From assembly GCA_947503285.1 (NCBI GenBank), contig CANNDD010000001.1:496001-560000 (forward strand): a DNA stretch of 64,000 nt, in the 5' to 3' direction. Both the position numbers and the translations under genes were made by a program. Shown piece by piece: positions 51,762 through 60,511 of this stretch. This DNA is from an uncultured Croceitalea sp. (GTDB lineage Bacteria > Bacteroidota > Bacteroidia > Flavobacteriales > Flavobacteriaceae). A model generated the notes under the pieces. The model ran no database searches and was not told the origin of the DNA. It saw only the letters and a list, made by a program, of their open reading frames with translations. Numbering within the stretch: the first letter of the stretch is position 1; each line of letters opens with the position of its first letter.

Positions 51762-53339
51762 ATGCCCAAGCAACTTGATTTTTTATGGGGTGAAGACCAT
51801 TTGACGGCCCGTAAGGCCATCCACATTGGCAAAGGCACTCTTAGGGCAGTGCTATCTGATACCACCAAGAAAAAAGTTCAGAAAAGCGCCCAAGCAGTAG
51901 CGACCATCGTTGAAAAAGGCCAGCCGGTTTATGGTATAAATACCGGATTTGGTCCGCTTTGCACTACCAAAATATCCAAAGAAGAAACAAAACTGTTGCA
52001 GACCAACATTTTACAAAGTCATAGTGTTGGTGTTGGTGAACCGATTTCAGAAGATATCGCCAAACTGATGCTCATATTAAAAGTACATGCTTTGGCAAAA
52101 GGATTTTCTGGTATTCGATTGGAAACCTTGGAGCGCATCATTTGGCACATCGAACATCATGCGATTCCTGTCGTGCCATCCCAGGGTTCCGTTGGTGCTT
52201 CTGGAGATCTAGCACCACTTTCGCACCTATTTTTACCCCTATTGGGTTTAGGTAAAGTGGTCTATAACGGACGAGTAATGACCACTCAGAATCTTTTTGG
52301 GCAAATGAACCTAAAACCCCTCGATTTAGGTCCGAAAGAGGGACTCGCCCTTATCAACGGCACACAATTCATTGCTGCCCATGCCGTCAAAGTTGTAGTC
52401 AAACTGCGTAACTGCTTGAAGCATGCCGACATTATCGGTGCCATGATGCTTGAAGGCCTACAAGGCTCTATGAAACCTTTTTATGAAGAACTTCATCACC
52501 AACGCCCGTTTAAAGGCAATCAACATGTGGCGGCACGGATTCGCACCTTGCTTAAAAGTTCAGAAATTTTGGAGGCCCATATCGATTGTGAACGGGTTCA
52601 AGACCCCTATTCTTTGCGGTGTATGCCGCAGGTACATGGTGCCTCAAGAAATACGTGGTTGCATTTGAAAGAACTGCTCGAAGTTGAACTGAACTCTGTA
52701 ACGGACAATCCGATTATCATCAATGAAGAATTGACCATAAGTGGCGGTAATTTTCATGGCCAGCCTTTGGCCATGGCTTTGGATTATGCTACTGTAGCAG
52801 CGGCAGAACTTGGCAACATTTCTGACCGACGTATTTATTTGGCATTGGAAGGCAATAGTCCTGGAGTACCCAAACTTTTAATGGAAAATACGGGAATCAA
52901 TTCAGGTTACATGATCTTGCAGTATACAACCGCTGCGCTTGCCAGCGAAAATAAAAGTCTTTGCTTTCCAGCAAGTGCTGATAGCATTCCCACCTCATTG
53001 GGGCAAGAAGATCATGTAAGTATGGGCAGCATTAGTAGTCGAAAAGCCCTGCAGGTCTTAAATAATGTTGAGAAAATCTTGGCCATTGAGTTATTGACAG
53101 CTGCACAGGCTTTTGAATATCGAAAGCCTTTAAAATCAGGAATATTGTTGGATGTGATACATCGACACCTTCGCACCAAAGTACCTTTTGCAGCCAAAGA
53201 CCGTGTTTTTGCAGATGACATAGAAGTCGCCATCGGTATCATCAAAAATTCGGAAATTATTGCCTTGGTCGATAAAACGATGCAAACCCATGATCTGAAA
53301 TGGAACGCCCCTTACGAACAGGAATTTGAACGATACTAA
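51762..53339 (+). CDS. hutH: Histidine ammonia-lyase
   Basis: This 525-residue enzyme removes ammonia from L-histidine to give urocanate, the first step of histidine breakdown. The Ala146-Ser147-Gly148 triad in GSVGASGDLAPLSHL forms the MIO cofactor. The YGINTGFG (57-64) and SVTDNPII motifs are present. It is the first gene of the hutHIUG operon, with hutI starting one base after its stop codon. Confidence 0.97.
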   Translation: MPKQLDFLWGEDHLTARKAIHIGKGTLRAVLSDTTKKKVQKSAQAVATIVEKGQPVYGINTGFGPLCTTKISKEETKLLQTNILQSHSVGVGEPISEDIAKLMLILKVHALAKGFSGIRLETLERIIWHIEHHAIPVVPSQGSVGASGDLAPLSHLFLPLLGLGKVVYNGRVMTTQNLFGQMNLKPLDLGPKEGLALINGTQFIAAHAVKVVVKLRNCLKHADIIGAMMLEGLQGSMKPFYEELHHQRPFKGNQHVAARIRTLLKSSEILEAHIDCERVQDPYSLRCMPQVHGASRNTWLHLKELLEVELNSVTDNPIIINEELTISGGNFHGQPLAMALDYATVAAAELGNISDRRIYLALEGNSPGVPKLLMENTGINSGYMILQYTTAALASENKSLCFPASADSIPTSLGQEDHVSMGSISSRKALQVLNNVEKILAIELLTAAQAFEYRKPLKSGILLDVIHRHLRTKVPFAAKDRVFADDIEVAIGIIKNSEIIALVDKTMQTHDLKWNAPYEQEFERY

Positions 53340-53340
53340 A

Positions 53341-54576
53341 ATGAAGAATTTGAAATTGATAGGGCCTTTTACACAATTGCTTCCCATGACAGGGTTACCT
53401 ATAAAAGGCTCCTTACAAGATGAACAATTGACCATCATTGAAAATGGCGGAATATTGGTTTCTGAAGGAAAAATAATCAAGGTTGGTAGTTTTGAAGACT
53501 TAAAATCTGACACAGTTGCTATAGAGCGCATTGAAGGAGGACAAGTGTGCTTACCAGGATTTGTTGATGCCCATACCCATATTTGTTTTGGTGGTAGCCG
53601 AGCTAACGACTATGCCATGCGAAATACAGGTAGATCCTATTTGGAAATAGCAAAGGCCGGAGGCGGTATTTGGGATACCGTCACCCAAACCCGAAAAGCA
53701 GGTCAAGACGAATTGGTCAAAGGAATTGTGGCACGATGTCACAAACACCTGACAAACGGTATAACCACCCTTGAAGTTAAAAGTGGCTACGGGCTTTCAG
53801 TAGCAGAAGAACTAAAAATGCTCCGTGCCATTAAAAAAGGTAATAATGCTGTCATTCAAGACCTCATCCCCACATGTTTAGCAGCACATATGAAGCCTAA
53901 AGATTGGGCAGGTACCCCAACAACATATCTGGAGCATATTGCGAATGACCTGTTTCCTATACTGCACAAAGAAAACTTGACCCACCGCATTGATGCCTTT
54001 ATAGAAGAAAGTGCTTTTTCGAAAGAAGAGATTCGACCCTATTTTGAAAACGCCAAACAAAACGGATTTGATATTACGGTGCATGCAGACCAATTTACTA
54101 CGGATGGAAGTCAACTAGCGATAGAATTCAATGCGCTGAGTGCAGACCATTTAGAAGCAAGCACTTCGAAAGAAATCGCCTTATTGGCAAAAAGCAATGT
54201 TGTTGCGGTTGCATTACCAGGAGCGTCCATTGGCTTGGGATGCAACTTCACCCCAGCCCGTAAACTATTGGATGCCGGGGCAGCTGTAGCTATTGCTAGT
54301 GATCACAATCCTGGTTCTGCACCTATGGGTGATCTGTTGACCCAGGCTACGGTATTGGGATGCTTTGAAAAATTGGCCAATGCTGAAGTTTTGGCCGGCA
54401 TCACCTTTAGATCGGCAAAAGCGCTGAACTTGAAGGATAGGGGTATTTTGGAAAAAGGAAAAATGGCAGATTTTATATCCTTCCCTACGAATAACTATCA
54501 AGAAATCACCTATCATCAAGGGCAATTAAAGCCCAAGTGTATTTGGAAGAACGGGGTTAAAGTGGGTAATGGGTAA
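53341..54576 (+). CDS. hutI: Imidazolonepropionase
   Basis: This 411-residue enzyme is counted from the ATG at 53341. An upstream TTG in frame would overlap hutH. It is an amidohydrolase that opens imidazolone-5-propionate to formiminoglutamate. Metal ligands H78 and H80 lie in GFVDAHTHICFGG, with VHADQF, SADHLE and SDHNPGSAP later. The end of the gene runs into a TGGGTAA tandem repeat, which supplies its last residues and stop codon. Confidence 0.97.
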   Translation: MKNLKLIGPFTQLLPMTGLPIKGSLQDEQLTIIENGGILVSEGKIIKVGSFEDLKSDTVAIERIEGGQVCLPGFVDAHTHICFGGSRANDYAMRNTGRSYLEIAKAGGGIWDTVTQTRKAGQDELVKGIVARCHKHLTNGITTLEVKSGYGLSVAEELKMLRAIKKGNNAVIQDLIPTCLAAHMKPKDWAGTPTTYLEHIANDLFPILHKENLTHRIDAFIEESAFSKEEIRPYFENAKQNGFDITVHADQFTTDGSQLAIEFNALSADHLEASTSKEIALLAKSNVVAVALPGASIGLGCNFTPARKLLDAGAAVAIASDHNPGSAPMGDLLTQATVLGCFEKLANAEVLAGITFRSAKALNLKDRGILEKGKMADFISFPTNNYQEITYHQGQLKPKCIWKNGVKVGNG

Positions 54577-54595
54577 TGGGTAATGGGTAATGGGT
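54563..54595. repeat. TGGGTAA tandem repeat at the hutI-hutU junction
   Basis: Four exact copies of the 7-base unit TGGGTAA plus TGGGT, starting at 54563. The first two copies encode the end of hutI and its TAA stop. The rest lie in the 40-base gap before hutU. Confidence 0.9.
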
Positions 54596-54616
54596 GATAA
54601 TAATTAAAAAAATACA

Positions 54617-56632
54617 ATGCTAACAATGAGGCTCTCTTTCAAAAATGCTATAAAACAAGGAATTCCCAAAGAATTACCGCCACCAAGGCCCTATCCTAAA
54701 AATAGCAATCCTGCTCCCAAACGAAAGGATGTTTTAAGCACACAAGAAAAAAAATTGGCGCTAAAAAATGCCTTGCGTTATTTTCCAACAGCATGGCATG
54801 ACGAATTAGCAAATGAATTTGCCAATGAACTTAAGACCTATGGTCGCATCTATATGCATCGGTTCAAGCCGGAGTACGAAATATATGCAAGACCAATCAA
54901 TGAATACCCCGCCAAATTACAACAAGCAGCAGGTATCATGTTGATGATCCAAAACAACCTCGACCCCGCTGTAGCTCAACATCCTGAAGAACTGATTACC
55001 TATGGCGGCAATGGGGCCGTATTCCAGAACTGGGCACAGTACCTTCTGACCATGAAATACCTGTCTGAAATGACGGATGAACAAACGTTGCACATGTATT
55101 CAGGGCATCCTATGGGTTTGTTTCCTTCCTCAAAAGAGGCTCCTCGTGCGGTTGTCACTAATGGAATGATGATTCCTAATTACTCCAAACCCGATGATTG
55201 GGAAAAATTCAATGCCCTTGGGGTGACCCAATACGGACAGATGACGGCTGGCTCTTATATGTATATTGGTCCACAAGGTATTGTTCATGGTACTACCATC
55301 ACCGTAATGAATGCCTTTAGAAAAGTGTTGAAGAAGAATGATACACCCTATGGAAAAATTTTCTTGACAGCCGGATTGGGAGGTATGAGCGGTGCACAAC
55401 CTAAGGCGGGTACTATCGCAAAGTGTATCACCGTGTGCGCCGAAGTAAATCCTTCCGCTGCAAAAAAGCGACACGAACAAGGCTGGGTGGATGTTCTCGT
55501 AGATGATTTGGATACCTTGGTAAAACGGACCAAGAAAGCGGTAGTCAATAAAGAAGTGGTCTCCATAGCCTATATCGGAAATATAGTCGATGTTTGGGAA
55601 CGTTTTTTTGAGGAAAAAATAGCGGTTCACCTAGGTTCTGACCAGACCTCATTGCACAATCCTTGGGCGGGTGGCTACTATCCGGTCGGCCTATCCTGTG
55701 AAGAAGCTAATGCGCTCATGGTCGAAAATCCTAAAGCATTCAAACAAATAGTACAGGCCTCTTTACGGCGCCAGGTTGTTGCCATTAATAACCATACAGC
55801 CCAGGGGACTTACTTTTTTGATTATGGCAATGCTTTTTTGCTAGAAGCCTCACGTGCTGGAGCCGCAGTAATGGCCGAAAACCAAATTGATTTCAAGTAT
55901 CCCTCTTACGTTCAAGATATTCTCGGCCCGATGTGTTTTGATTATGGATTTGGCCCATTTAGATGGGTCTGTACGTCAGGCACCGCCAAAGATTTGTCAA
56001 AGACCGACCAAATCGCTGCAACAGTCCTAAATAAAATCAAAATAGGGGCGCCAAATGAAATTCAACAACAACTACAAGACAACATCACATGGATCACAGA
56101 GGCTGAACAACATCAATTGGTGGTAGGCTCTCAAGCAAGGATTTTATACGCGGATGCGGAAGGTCGCATAAAAATCGCTACGGCCTTTAATAAGGCCATT
56201 GCCAATGGCGAAATTTCTGCACCAGTTGTATTGGGTCGTGATCATCATGATGTGAGTGGTACCGATTCCCCCTATCGTGAAACGAGCAACATCTACGATG
56301 GTAGTAAATTCACCGCAGATATGGCCATTCACAATGTGATTGGCGACAGTTTTAGGGGCGCCACCTGGGTATCCATACACAATGGTGGCGGTGTTGGCTG
56401 GGGCGAGGTCATCAATGGTGGTTTTGGAATGTTATTGGATGGCACCGAAGAAGCCCATAAAAAGCTACAAAACATGCTTTTTTATGATGTGAACAACGGT
56501 ATTGCGAGACGTAGTTGGGCAAGAAATAAGGAAGCGATTTTCGCCATTAAACGGGAAATGGAACGTACGAAAAACCTAAAAGTCACTTTGCCTAATTTGG
56601 TAGATGACGCCCTTTTGGATAATTTGCTATAA
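54617..56632 (+). CDS. hutU: Urocanate hydratase
   Basis: This 671-residue NAD-dependent enzyme adds water to urocanate to form imidazolonepropionate. The start is at 54617 or at the second ATG at 54626. Signatures include YSGHPMGLFPS, TAGLGGMSGAQPKA, the NAD region and the active-site cysteine in GFGPFRWVCTSG, with a late SIHNGGGVGWGE. It is longer than the roughly 555-residue enzymes of many proteobacteria and fits the larger subtype (a length comparison from memory). Confidence 0.96.
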   Translation: MLTMRLSFKNAIKQGIPKELPPPRPYPKNSNPAPKRKDVLSTQEKKLALKNALRYFPTAWHDELANEFANELKTYGRIYMHRFKPEYEIYARPINEYPAKLQQAAGIMLMIQNNLDPAVAQHPEELITYGGNGAVFQNWAQYLLTMKYLSEMTDEQTLHMYSGHPMGLFPSSKEAPRAVVTNGMMIPNYSKPDDWEKFNALGVTQYGQMTAGSYMYIGPQGIVHGTTITVMNAFRKVLKKNDTPYGKIFLTAGLGGMSGAQPKAGTIAKCITVCAEVNPSAAKKRHEQGWVDVLVDDLDTLVKRTKKAVVNKEVVSIAYIGNIVDVWERFFEEKIAVHLGSDQTSLHNPWAGGYYPVGLSCEEANALMVENPKAFKQIVQASLRRQVVAINNHTAQGTYFFDYGNAFLLEASRAGAAVMAENQIDFKYPSYVQDILGPMCFDYGFGPFRWVCTSGTAKDLSKTDQIAATVLNKIKIGAPNEIQQQLQDNITWITEAEQHQLVVGSQARILYADAEGRIKIATAFNKAIANGEISAPVVLGRDHHDVSGTDSPYRETSNIYDGSKFTADMAIHNVIGDSFRGATWVSIHNGGGVGWGEVINGGFGMLLDGTEEAHKKLQNMLFYDVNNGIARRSWARNKEAIFAIKREMERTKNLKVTLPNLVDDALLDNLL

Positions 56633-56634
56633 GT

Positions 56635-57588
56635 ATGCAAAATTATACACCCCCAACAAGAGCTAATTGGATTGGCAGAAATTCAAGCGAAGTGCTTTAC
56701 TTGCATGAAAAAGTGCAATTGGTTCCGCTTTCAGAGCTTGAAAGCACCAAAAGTGCCTTCACTCTTTTAGGGTATGCTTGTGATGAAGGTGTTCATAGAA
56801 ACCAGGGACGCATTGGGGCAAAAAATGGTCCGGATGCGATTCGAAGAGTCTTGGCAAAAATGCCCAACCATTTAAATGAAACGACATCGTTAATCGATGT
56901 TGGCAATATCCATTGTAACGATGGACGATTGGAAGCCACACAAAAAACGCTTTCGAACACGGTCACTGAATTGCTACGGAAAAACAAACGCCCCATTCTT
57001 ATAGGCGGTGGCCATGATATAGCTTACGGACATTATAATGGAATAAAGAATCATCTTCTTAGCAAAAAGAAAAGACCATCAATAGGTATTATCAATTTTG
57101 ATGCGCATTTTGATTTGAGAAACGATGTCAACGGAGCCAGTTCAGGAACTCCTTTTTTTCAAATTGCAAATGAAAACGAACCATTTCATTATTTGTGCTT
57201 GGGCATTCGAAAAGATGCCAATGATAAAGTACTTTTCAAGACCGCACAAGAATTTGACGTTACTTTCGTAGACCGTAATACATTTCGCATTCAATTCTCA
57301 AAGGAAATCAATACTTGGATACGGGCATTCATGGAAAAAGTGGATCATATTTATGTTACCATTGACCTAGATGGTTTTTCTTCGGCATATGCCCCAGGGG
57401 TAAGTGCCCCGTCCCCGATGGGGTTTTCGCCTGATATTGTGTTGGAATCATTGGATACCATTATGGCCTCTAGCAAATTGATTAGCATTGATATTGCGGA
57501 ACTGAACCCAAAATACGATCTAGATGGTCGCACTGCGAAGCTTGCTGCCAGCCTATTGTACAGTATTATACATGCCGAGTATCGTTGA
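56635..57588 (+). CDS. hutG: Formimidoylglutamase
   Basis: This 317-residue ureohydrolase of the arginase family finishes histidine breakdown by releasing formamide from formiminoglutamate to give glutamate. The manganese ligands sit in GGGHDIAYG (H127), NFDAHFDLR (D156, H158, D160) and TIDLDGFSSAYAPGVSAPSP. It begins 2 bases after hutU and ends the operon. The agmatinase/arginase relatives differ at the specificity loops. The hut context decides the assignment. Confidence 0.94.
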   Translation: MQNYTPPTRANWIGRNSSEVLYLHEKVQLVPLSELESTKSAFTLLGYACDEGVHRNQGRIGAKNGPDAIRRVLAKMPNHLNETTSLIDVGNIHCNDGRLEATQKTLSNTVTELLRKNKRPILIGGGHDIAYGHYNGIKNHLLSKKKRPSIGIINFDAHFDLRNDVNGASSGTPFFQIANENEPFHYLCLGIRKDANDKVLFKTAQEFDVTFVDRNTFRIQFSKEINTWIRAFMEKVDHIYVTIDLDGFSSAYAPGVSAPSPMGFSPDIVLESLDTIMASSKLISIDIAELNPKYDLDGRTAKLAASLLYSIIHAEYR

Positions 57589-57590
57589 AC

Positions 57591-57615
57591 AAAAAAAGCC
57601 TCCCATAAGGAAAGC
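57591..57615 (-). terminator. Terminator of the ROK kinase gene
   Basis: On the minus strand a 7-bp stem with two G-T wobbles (complement of 57598-57604 and 57609-57615) and a 4-base loop is followed by seven T residues (complement of 57591-57597). It also lies directly after hutG. Confidence 0.65.
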
Positions 57616-57631
57616 CTTTCATTGGTTTGCA

Positions 57632-57669
57632 CTTTCTGTGCATCACCTGGTCTCAACAATGTTGAGACC
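57632..57669. other. Two adjacent hairpins in the convergent hutG-ROK gap
   Basis: A perfect 9-bp stem with a 3-base loop (GGTCTCAAC at 57649-57657, GTTGAGACC at 57661-57669) adjoins a TGCAC/GTGCA hairpin. It lies between the ROK stop and its terminator. It is probably a structured 3' region. A small RNA is possible. Confidence 0.5.
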
Positions 57670-57704
57670 CAACACAACGGTACAAAGATATAAAAGAATT
57701 TATT

Positions 57705-58661
57705 CTAATGCTGATTTTCCCAAATCAATGCTGCCGCACCGCAAATAGCGGCCGTCTTATCTTCCATTCCGGAGGAGATAAGCTTCACCTTACCTCTGTA
57801 GACCTCCAACAAAAACTCATTAAAATATTTTTCCAAGGGTTCTAAGATCCATTTTCCGCTATTGGTCAGCCCGCCCATCAAAACAAAAGCTTCAGGTTGG
57901 GTAAATGCGGTAAAATTGGCTAAAGCTTGCGCCATTATTTTAGCGGTATAATCAAATGCCTTGATGGCAATGACATCACCTTCTTCGGCAGCCTTGGTAA
58001 TGTCTTCACCGTGCAAATCATTATAGGCGATATTCCTGAACCGACTATCATCCATATATTTACTCTGCATATGCATTATCGTTCGTTTTAGGCCGGTTGC
58101 CGAAACATAGGCCTCCAATCCGCCCCGAACCCCAAGGCCAGTTAAACGCCCGTCACCTATAGTCATGTCGATATGGCCAAGCTCGCCTGCAAAGCCGTCG
58201 TAACCATCTATCAATTTGCCATTGGCCACAATTCCCGCTCCGAAACCGGTACCAAGGGTAATAACTATAAAATCGGTCATGTTTTGCCCACTTCCAAAGA
58301 GCATTTCGCCCAAAGCGCCCGCACTGGCATCATTCATAATACGCATGGGCATGGGCATCTTTTCCTTGAATTTTTCCAATAAGGGCACAGAACCCTTCCA
58401 AAGTAGATTAGCAGCATTTTCAATGGTGCCCCGTTTACTTGATGCATTGGGGGCCCCGATACCACATCCAATGATGTTAGGTTTAAGATCCAGTTCTGTA
58501 ATCAAATCATCAATACTTTGCTTTAGCTGATCAAGATAATCGCCCAAATCAGGATACTCCTTTGTTCTGAAGAAGGTTTGCACAGGGCAATTCCCCTTAT
58601 TATCGACCAATCCGATCTTGGTTTTGGTTCCGCCAATGTCAATTCCTATCGCTAAATCCAT
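57705..58661 (-). CDS. ROK family sugar kinase (zinc cysteines absent)
   Basis: This 318-residue protein has the phosphate loop AIGIDIGGTKTKIG, a NDASAGALGE segment, TLGTGFGAGIV, and the ROK aspartate/histidine region GELGHIDM near residue 160. Members usually continue with CxCGxxGCLE, which binds zinc. Here the stretch reads TGLGVRGGLEAY and holds no cysteine. It probably phosphorylates glucose, fructose or an amino sugar. It stands alone and is convergent with hutG. Confidence 0.88.
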   Translation of the reverse strand: MDLAIGIDIGGTKTKIGLVDNKGNCPVQTFFRTKEYPDLGDYLDQLKQSIDDLITELDLKPNIIGCGIGAPNASSKRGTIENAANLLWKGSVPLLEKFKEKMPMPMRIMNDASAGALGEMLFGSGQNMTDFIVITLGTGFGAGIVANGKLIDGYDGFAGELGHIDMTIGDGRLTGLGVRGGLEAYVSATGLKRTIMHMQSKYMDDSRFRNIAYNDLHGEDITKAAEEGDVIAIKAFDYTAKIMAQALANFTAFTQPEAFVLMGGLTNSGKWILEPLEKYFNEFLLEVYRGKVKLISSGMEDKTAAICGAAALIWENQH

Positions 58662-58696
58662 ACGTTTGTTGCTATACCTTTAAAAGTAAATATTTT

Positions 58697-58764
58697 ACCC
58701 AATAGTAGAAAATTAATGACCCATACCGGTCGGGTTAAATATAGTCGGCCTAAACCTATTGGGT
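58697..58764. repeat. Long-spaced inverted repeat before the GspM-like gene end
   Basis: ACCCAATAG (58697-58705) and CTATTGGGT (58756-58764) are perfect complements 50 bases apart. The gap also holds ACCC/GGGT elements. It lies between the ROK gene start and the end of the secretion operon. Confidence 0.45.
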
Positions 58765-58794
58765 TAACGTTATTAAAACTTTAATCTGAAAATA

Positions 58795-59307
58795 TCACTG
58801 TACGCTCTGGATCAAAACCCTTGAGGTAAGCGACTTTTTTCGAGTTCTAAAATCAGTCTCCTTTTTAAAATCAAGATGGGTTATGACACCAAACGTACCC
58901 CCTATTTCTATTTTGTGAAGTAATTTCATCATGTTGATAAAGTCTCCTTCTAAAGTAAAATCATACGAAACGTATTTTGCATCATCGCTTAGGAATAGGT
59001 GGGGTGTATTAAAGGTCTTTAATTTCAGTTGTCCTTTTTTTGATTCAGCGTTCAATGTTTTTAAAAAATTATTCTCTAAAGAAGTATCCGTCAAATTCAT
59101 GGTCTGCAATATGGAATCGTAATACACCTGTTTTTTAGAAATTACTTGAAACTGCAACGAAACGTCTTTGTTCAAAAAAGCTTCTTTTTCCAATGATCTA
59201 TACTGTTTGCGAAGCGTAAGGGTTTTTGATATCGCCGTAAGATAAGATATCAGAAAGAGCACAACTGCCCCGATGATCAATAGAAAAAAACGTCTTTTAC
59301 TATTCAT
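58795..59307 (-). CDS. GspM/PilO-like inner membrane protein
   Basis: This 170-residue protein has one N-terminal membrane helix (about residues 6-25), a coiled segment (LRKQYRSLEKEAFL) and a small C-terminal alpha/beta domain (YDFTLEGDFINMMKLLHKIE). This layout matches GspM or PilO. Sequence identity to the families is not obvious, so the call rests on size, topology and place after a GspL-like gene (8-base overlap). It would be part of the inner membrane platform. Confidence 0.7.
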   Translation of the reverse strand: MNSKRRFFLLIIGAVVLFLISYLTAISKTLTLRKQYRSLEKEAFLNKDVSLQFQVISKKQVYYDSILQTMNLTDTSLENNFLKTLNAESKKGQLKLKTFNTPHLFLSDDAKYVSYDFTLEGDFINMMKLLHKIEIGGTFGVITHLDFKKETDFRTRKKSLTSRVLIQSVQ

Positions 59308-60511
59308 TGACCGTGATTTTTAGACTGAAAATCGAACTGTTCTTACTCTTAAAACCGAACGATATCGTTTCAACTTGCGACACCCATTCAAAATCTTCAA
59401 GTATTACGATCCAATTTGAAAAGGCTTCCGTATCGTTGGTCTCTCCTGAAATATATATTTCATTGAAATCTTGTGCAATGGCCTCGTCCTTCTTTATGGG
59501 CTTGGAAATAGGTTGATAGACCAAATTTTCCAACAATACCGAATTTGGAATACTTTGGGCTATAGCATCCATAAAGAGCGTGCTTCTCGAATTATTGTTG
59601 GTGAGAATGGCTTCGACCCTTTTTTCTTTTGCAATGAGGCTTTCTTTTAATCCTATCAATTTTTCTTTGTTGGTGTTGTTTGAATTCAACTCCACTTCCA
59701 AATCATTGGATTTTGTATAATAATGATTGAACACTAAAAAATTGGCCAATAACAATACAAAGAAAAAAGCTACGATGGGCCACAACAGAACCTGAAAAGC
59801 CCTTGTGTACTTAAATTTTTCTTGTTGGGCGTTCAACACCCCGAGATAATTTTTTTTCGCACCTTGGTTCAGTAGATCAATAACGGCACCTAAACCTAGC
59901 AATTTGGTATGATCAACATGTAAACCATTGATTTCATAACCCGTTTTAGGGATTTTTCCTTTTTGAGGTTTAATAACAATGGTATCTTCAGATCTGCCTT
60001 TATCAATAACAAGTGTTTTGGTGGTGGTATGTATGGTATCCTCAACGAAATAGTCCAACAGGTTGGTCAACACCGAGAGCCCTATACTGTAGTTTACAAC
60101 ATGCAGTTTAGCACCTTCAAAGTTTTTTATAACAGCATCGATTTTAGCCTTTTCGACCAAAGCAAGATAGTGCTCTGCATGAAACGGGCTGATGTTATAA
60201 TAAAATCGTTCTATAACGATATTCGGAAAAACCTGTTCAATTAACGCAGTATCATTGTACTTGGCTTGGGCCGATACCATTTTATGAAGGACATCTTCGG
60301 TATTATAGCATAAGCAAATAGGTGTTTTGGCATCTAACCCGTCGACCACATCTTGCCAGTCAGTAAAGGTATGGCTCGTTGAAATGAGCAACTCGGTTTT
60401 TGATCGTTTTACCAATACCACCTCATAATTAAGGGTACCGTTATGCTCGAAAACCTCTATCCCATAGATTTTAGACCCTATATTCAAATACGTTTTAAGT
60501 TGCTTGAACAC
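59300..60511 (-). CDS. GspL-like (PilM-PilN fusion-like) inner membrane protein
   Basis: This 403-residue protein has a cytosolic N-terminal part of about 235 residues with an actin-like or PilM/GspL look (GSKIYGIEVFEHNG, TLVIDKGRSEDTIVI), one membrane helix near 246-268 (LLWPIVAFFFVLLLANFLVF), a coiled coil and a periplasmic ferredoxin-like domain typical of PilN/GspL (SIPNSVLLENL, IYISGETNDTEAFSNWI). It overlaps the secretin gene by one base and would link the ATPase to the periplasmic parts. Confidence 0.78.
   Translation of the reverse strand: MFKQLKTYLNIGSKIYGIEVFEHNGTLNYEVVLVKRSKTELLISTSHTFTDWQDVVDGLDAKTPICLCYNTEDVLHKMVSAQAKYNDTALIEQVFPNIVIERFYYNISPFHAEHYLALVEKAKIDAVIKNFEGAKLHVVNYSIGLSVLTNLLDYFVEDTIHTTTKTLVIDKGRSEDTIVIKPQKGKIPKTGYEINGLHVDHTKLLGLGAVIDLLNQGAKKNYLGVLNAQQEKFKYTRAFQVLLWPIVAFFFVLLLANFLVFNHYYTKSNDLEVELNSNNTNKEKLIGLKESLIAKEKRVEAILTNNNSRSTLFMDAIAQSIPNSVLLENLVYQPISKPIKKDEAIAQDFNEIYISGETNDTEAFSNWIVILEDFEWVSQVETISFGFKSKNSSIFSLKITVNE

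Noticed and set aside
55130-55630. 166-codon minus-strand frame within hutU
   Set aside because: Antisense to a conserved hutU region with no domain or start context of its own.
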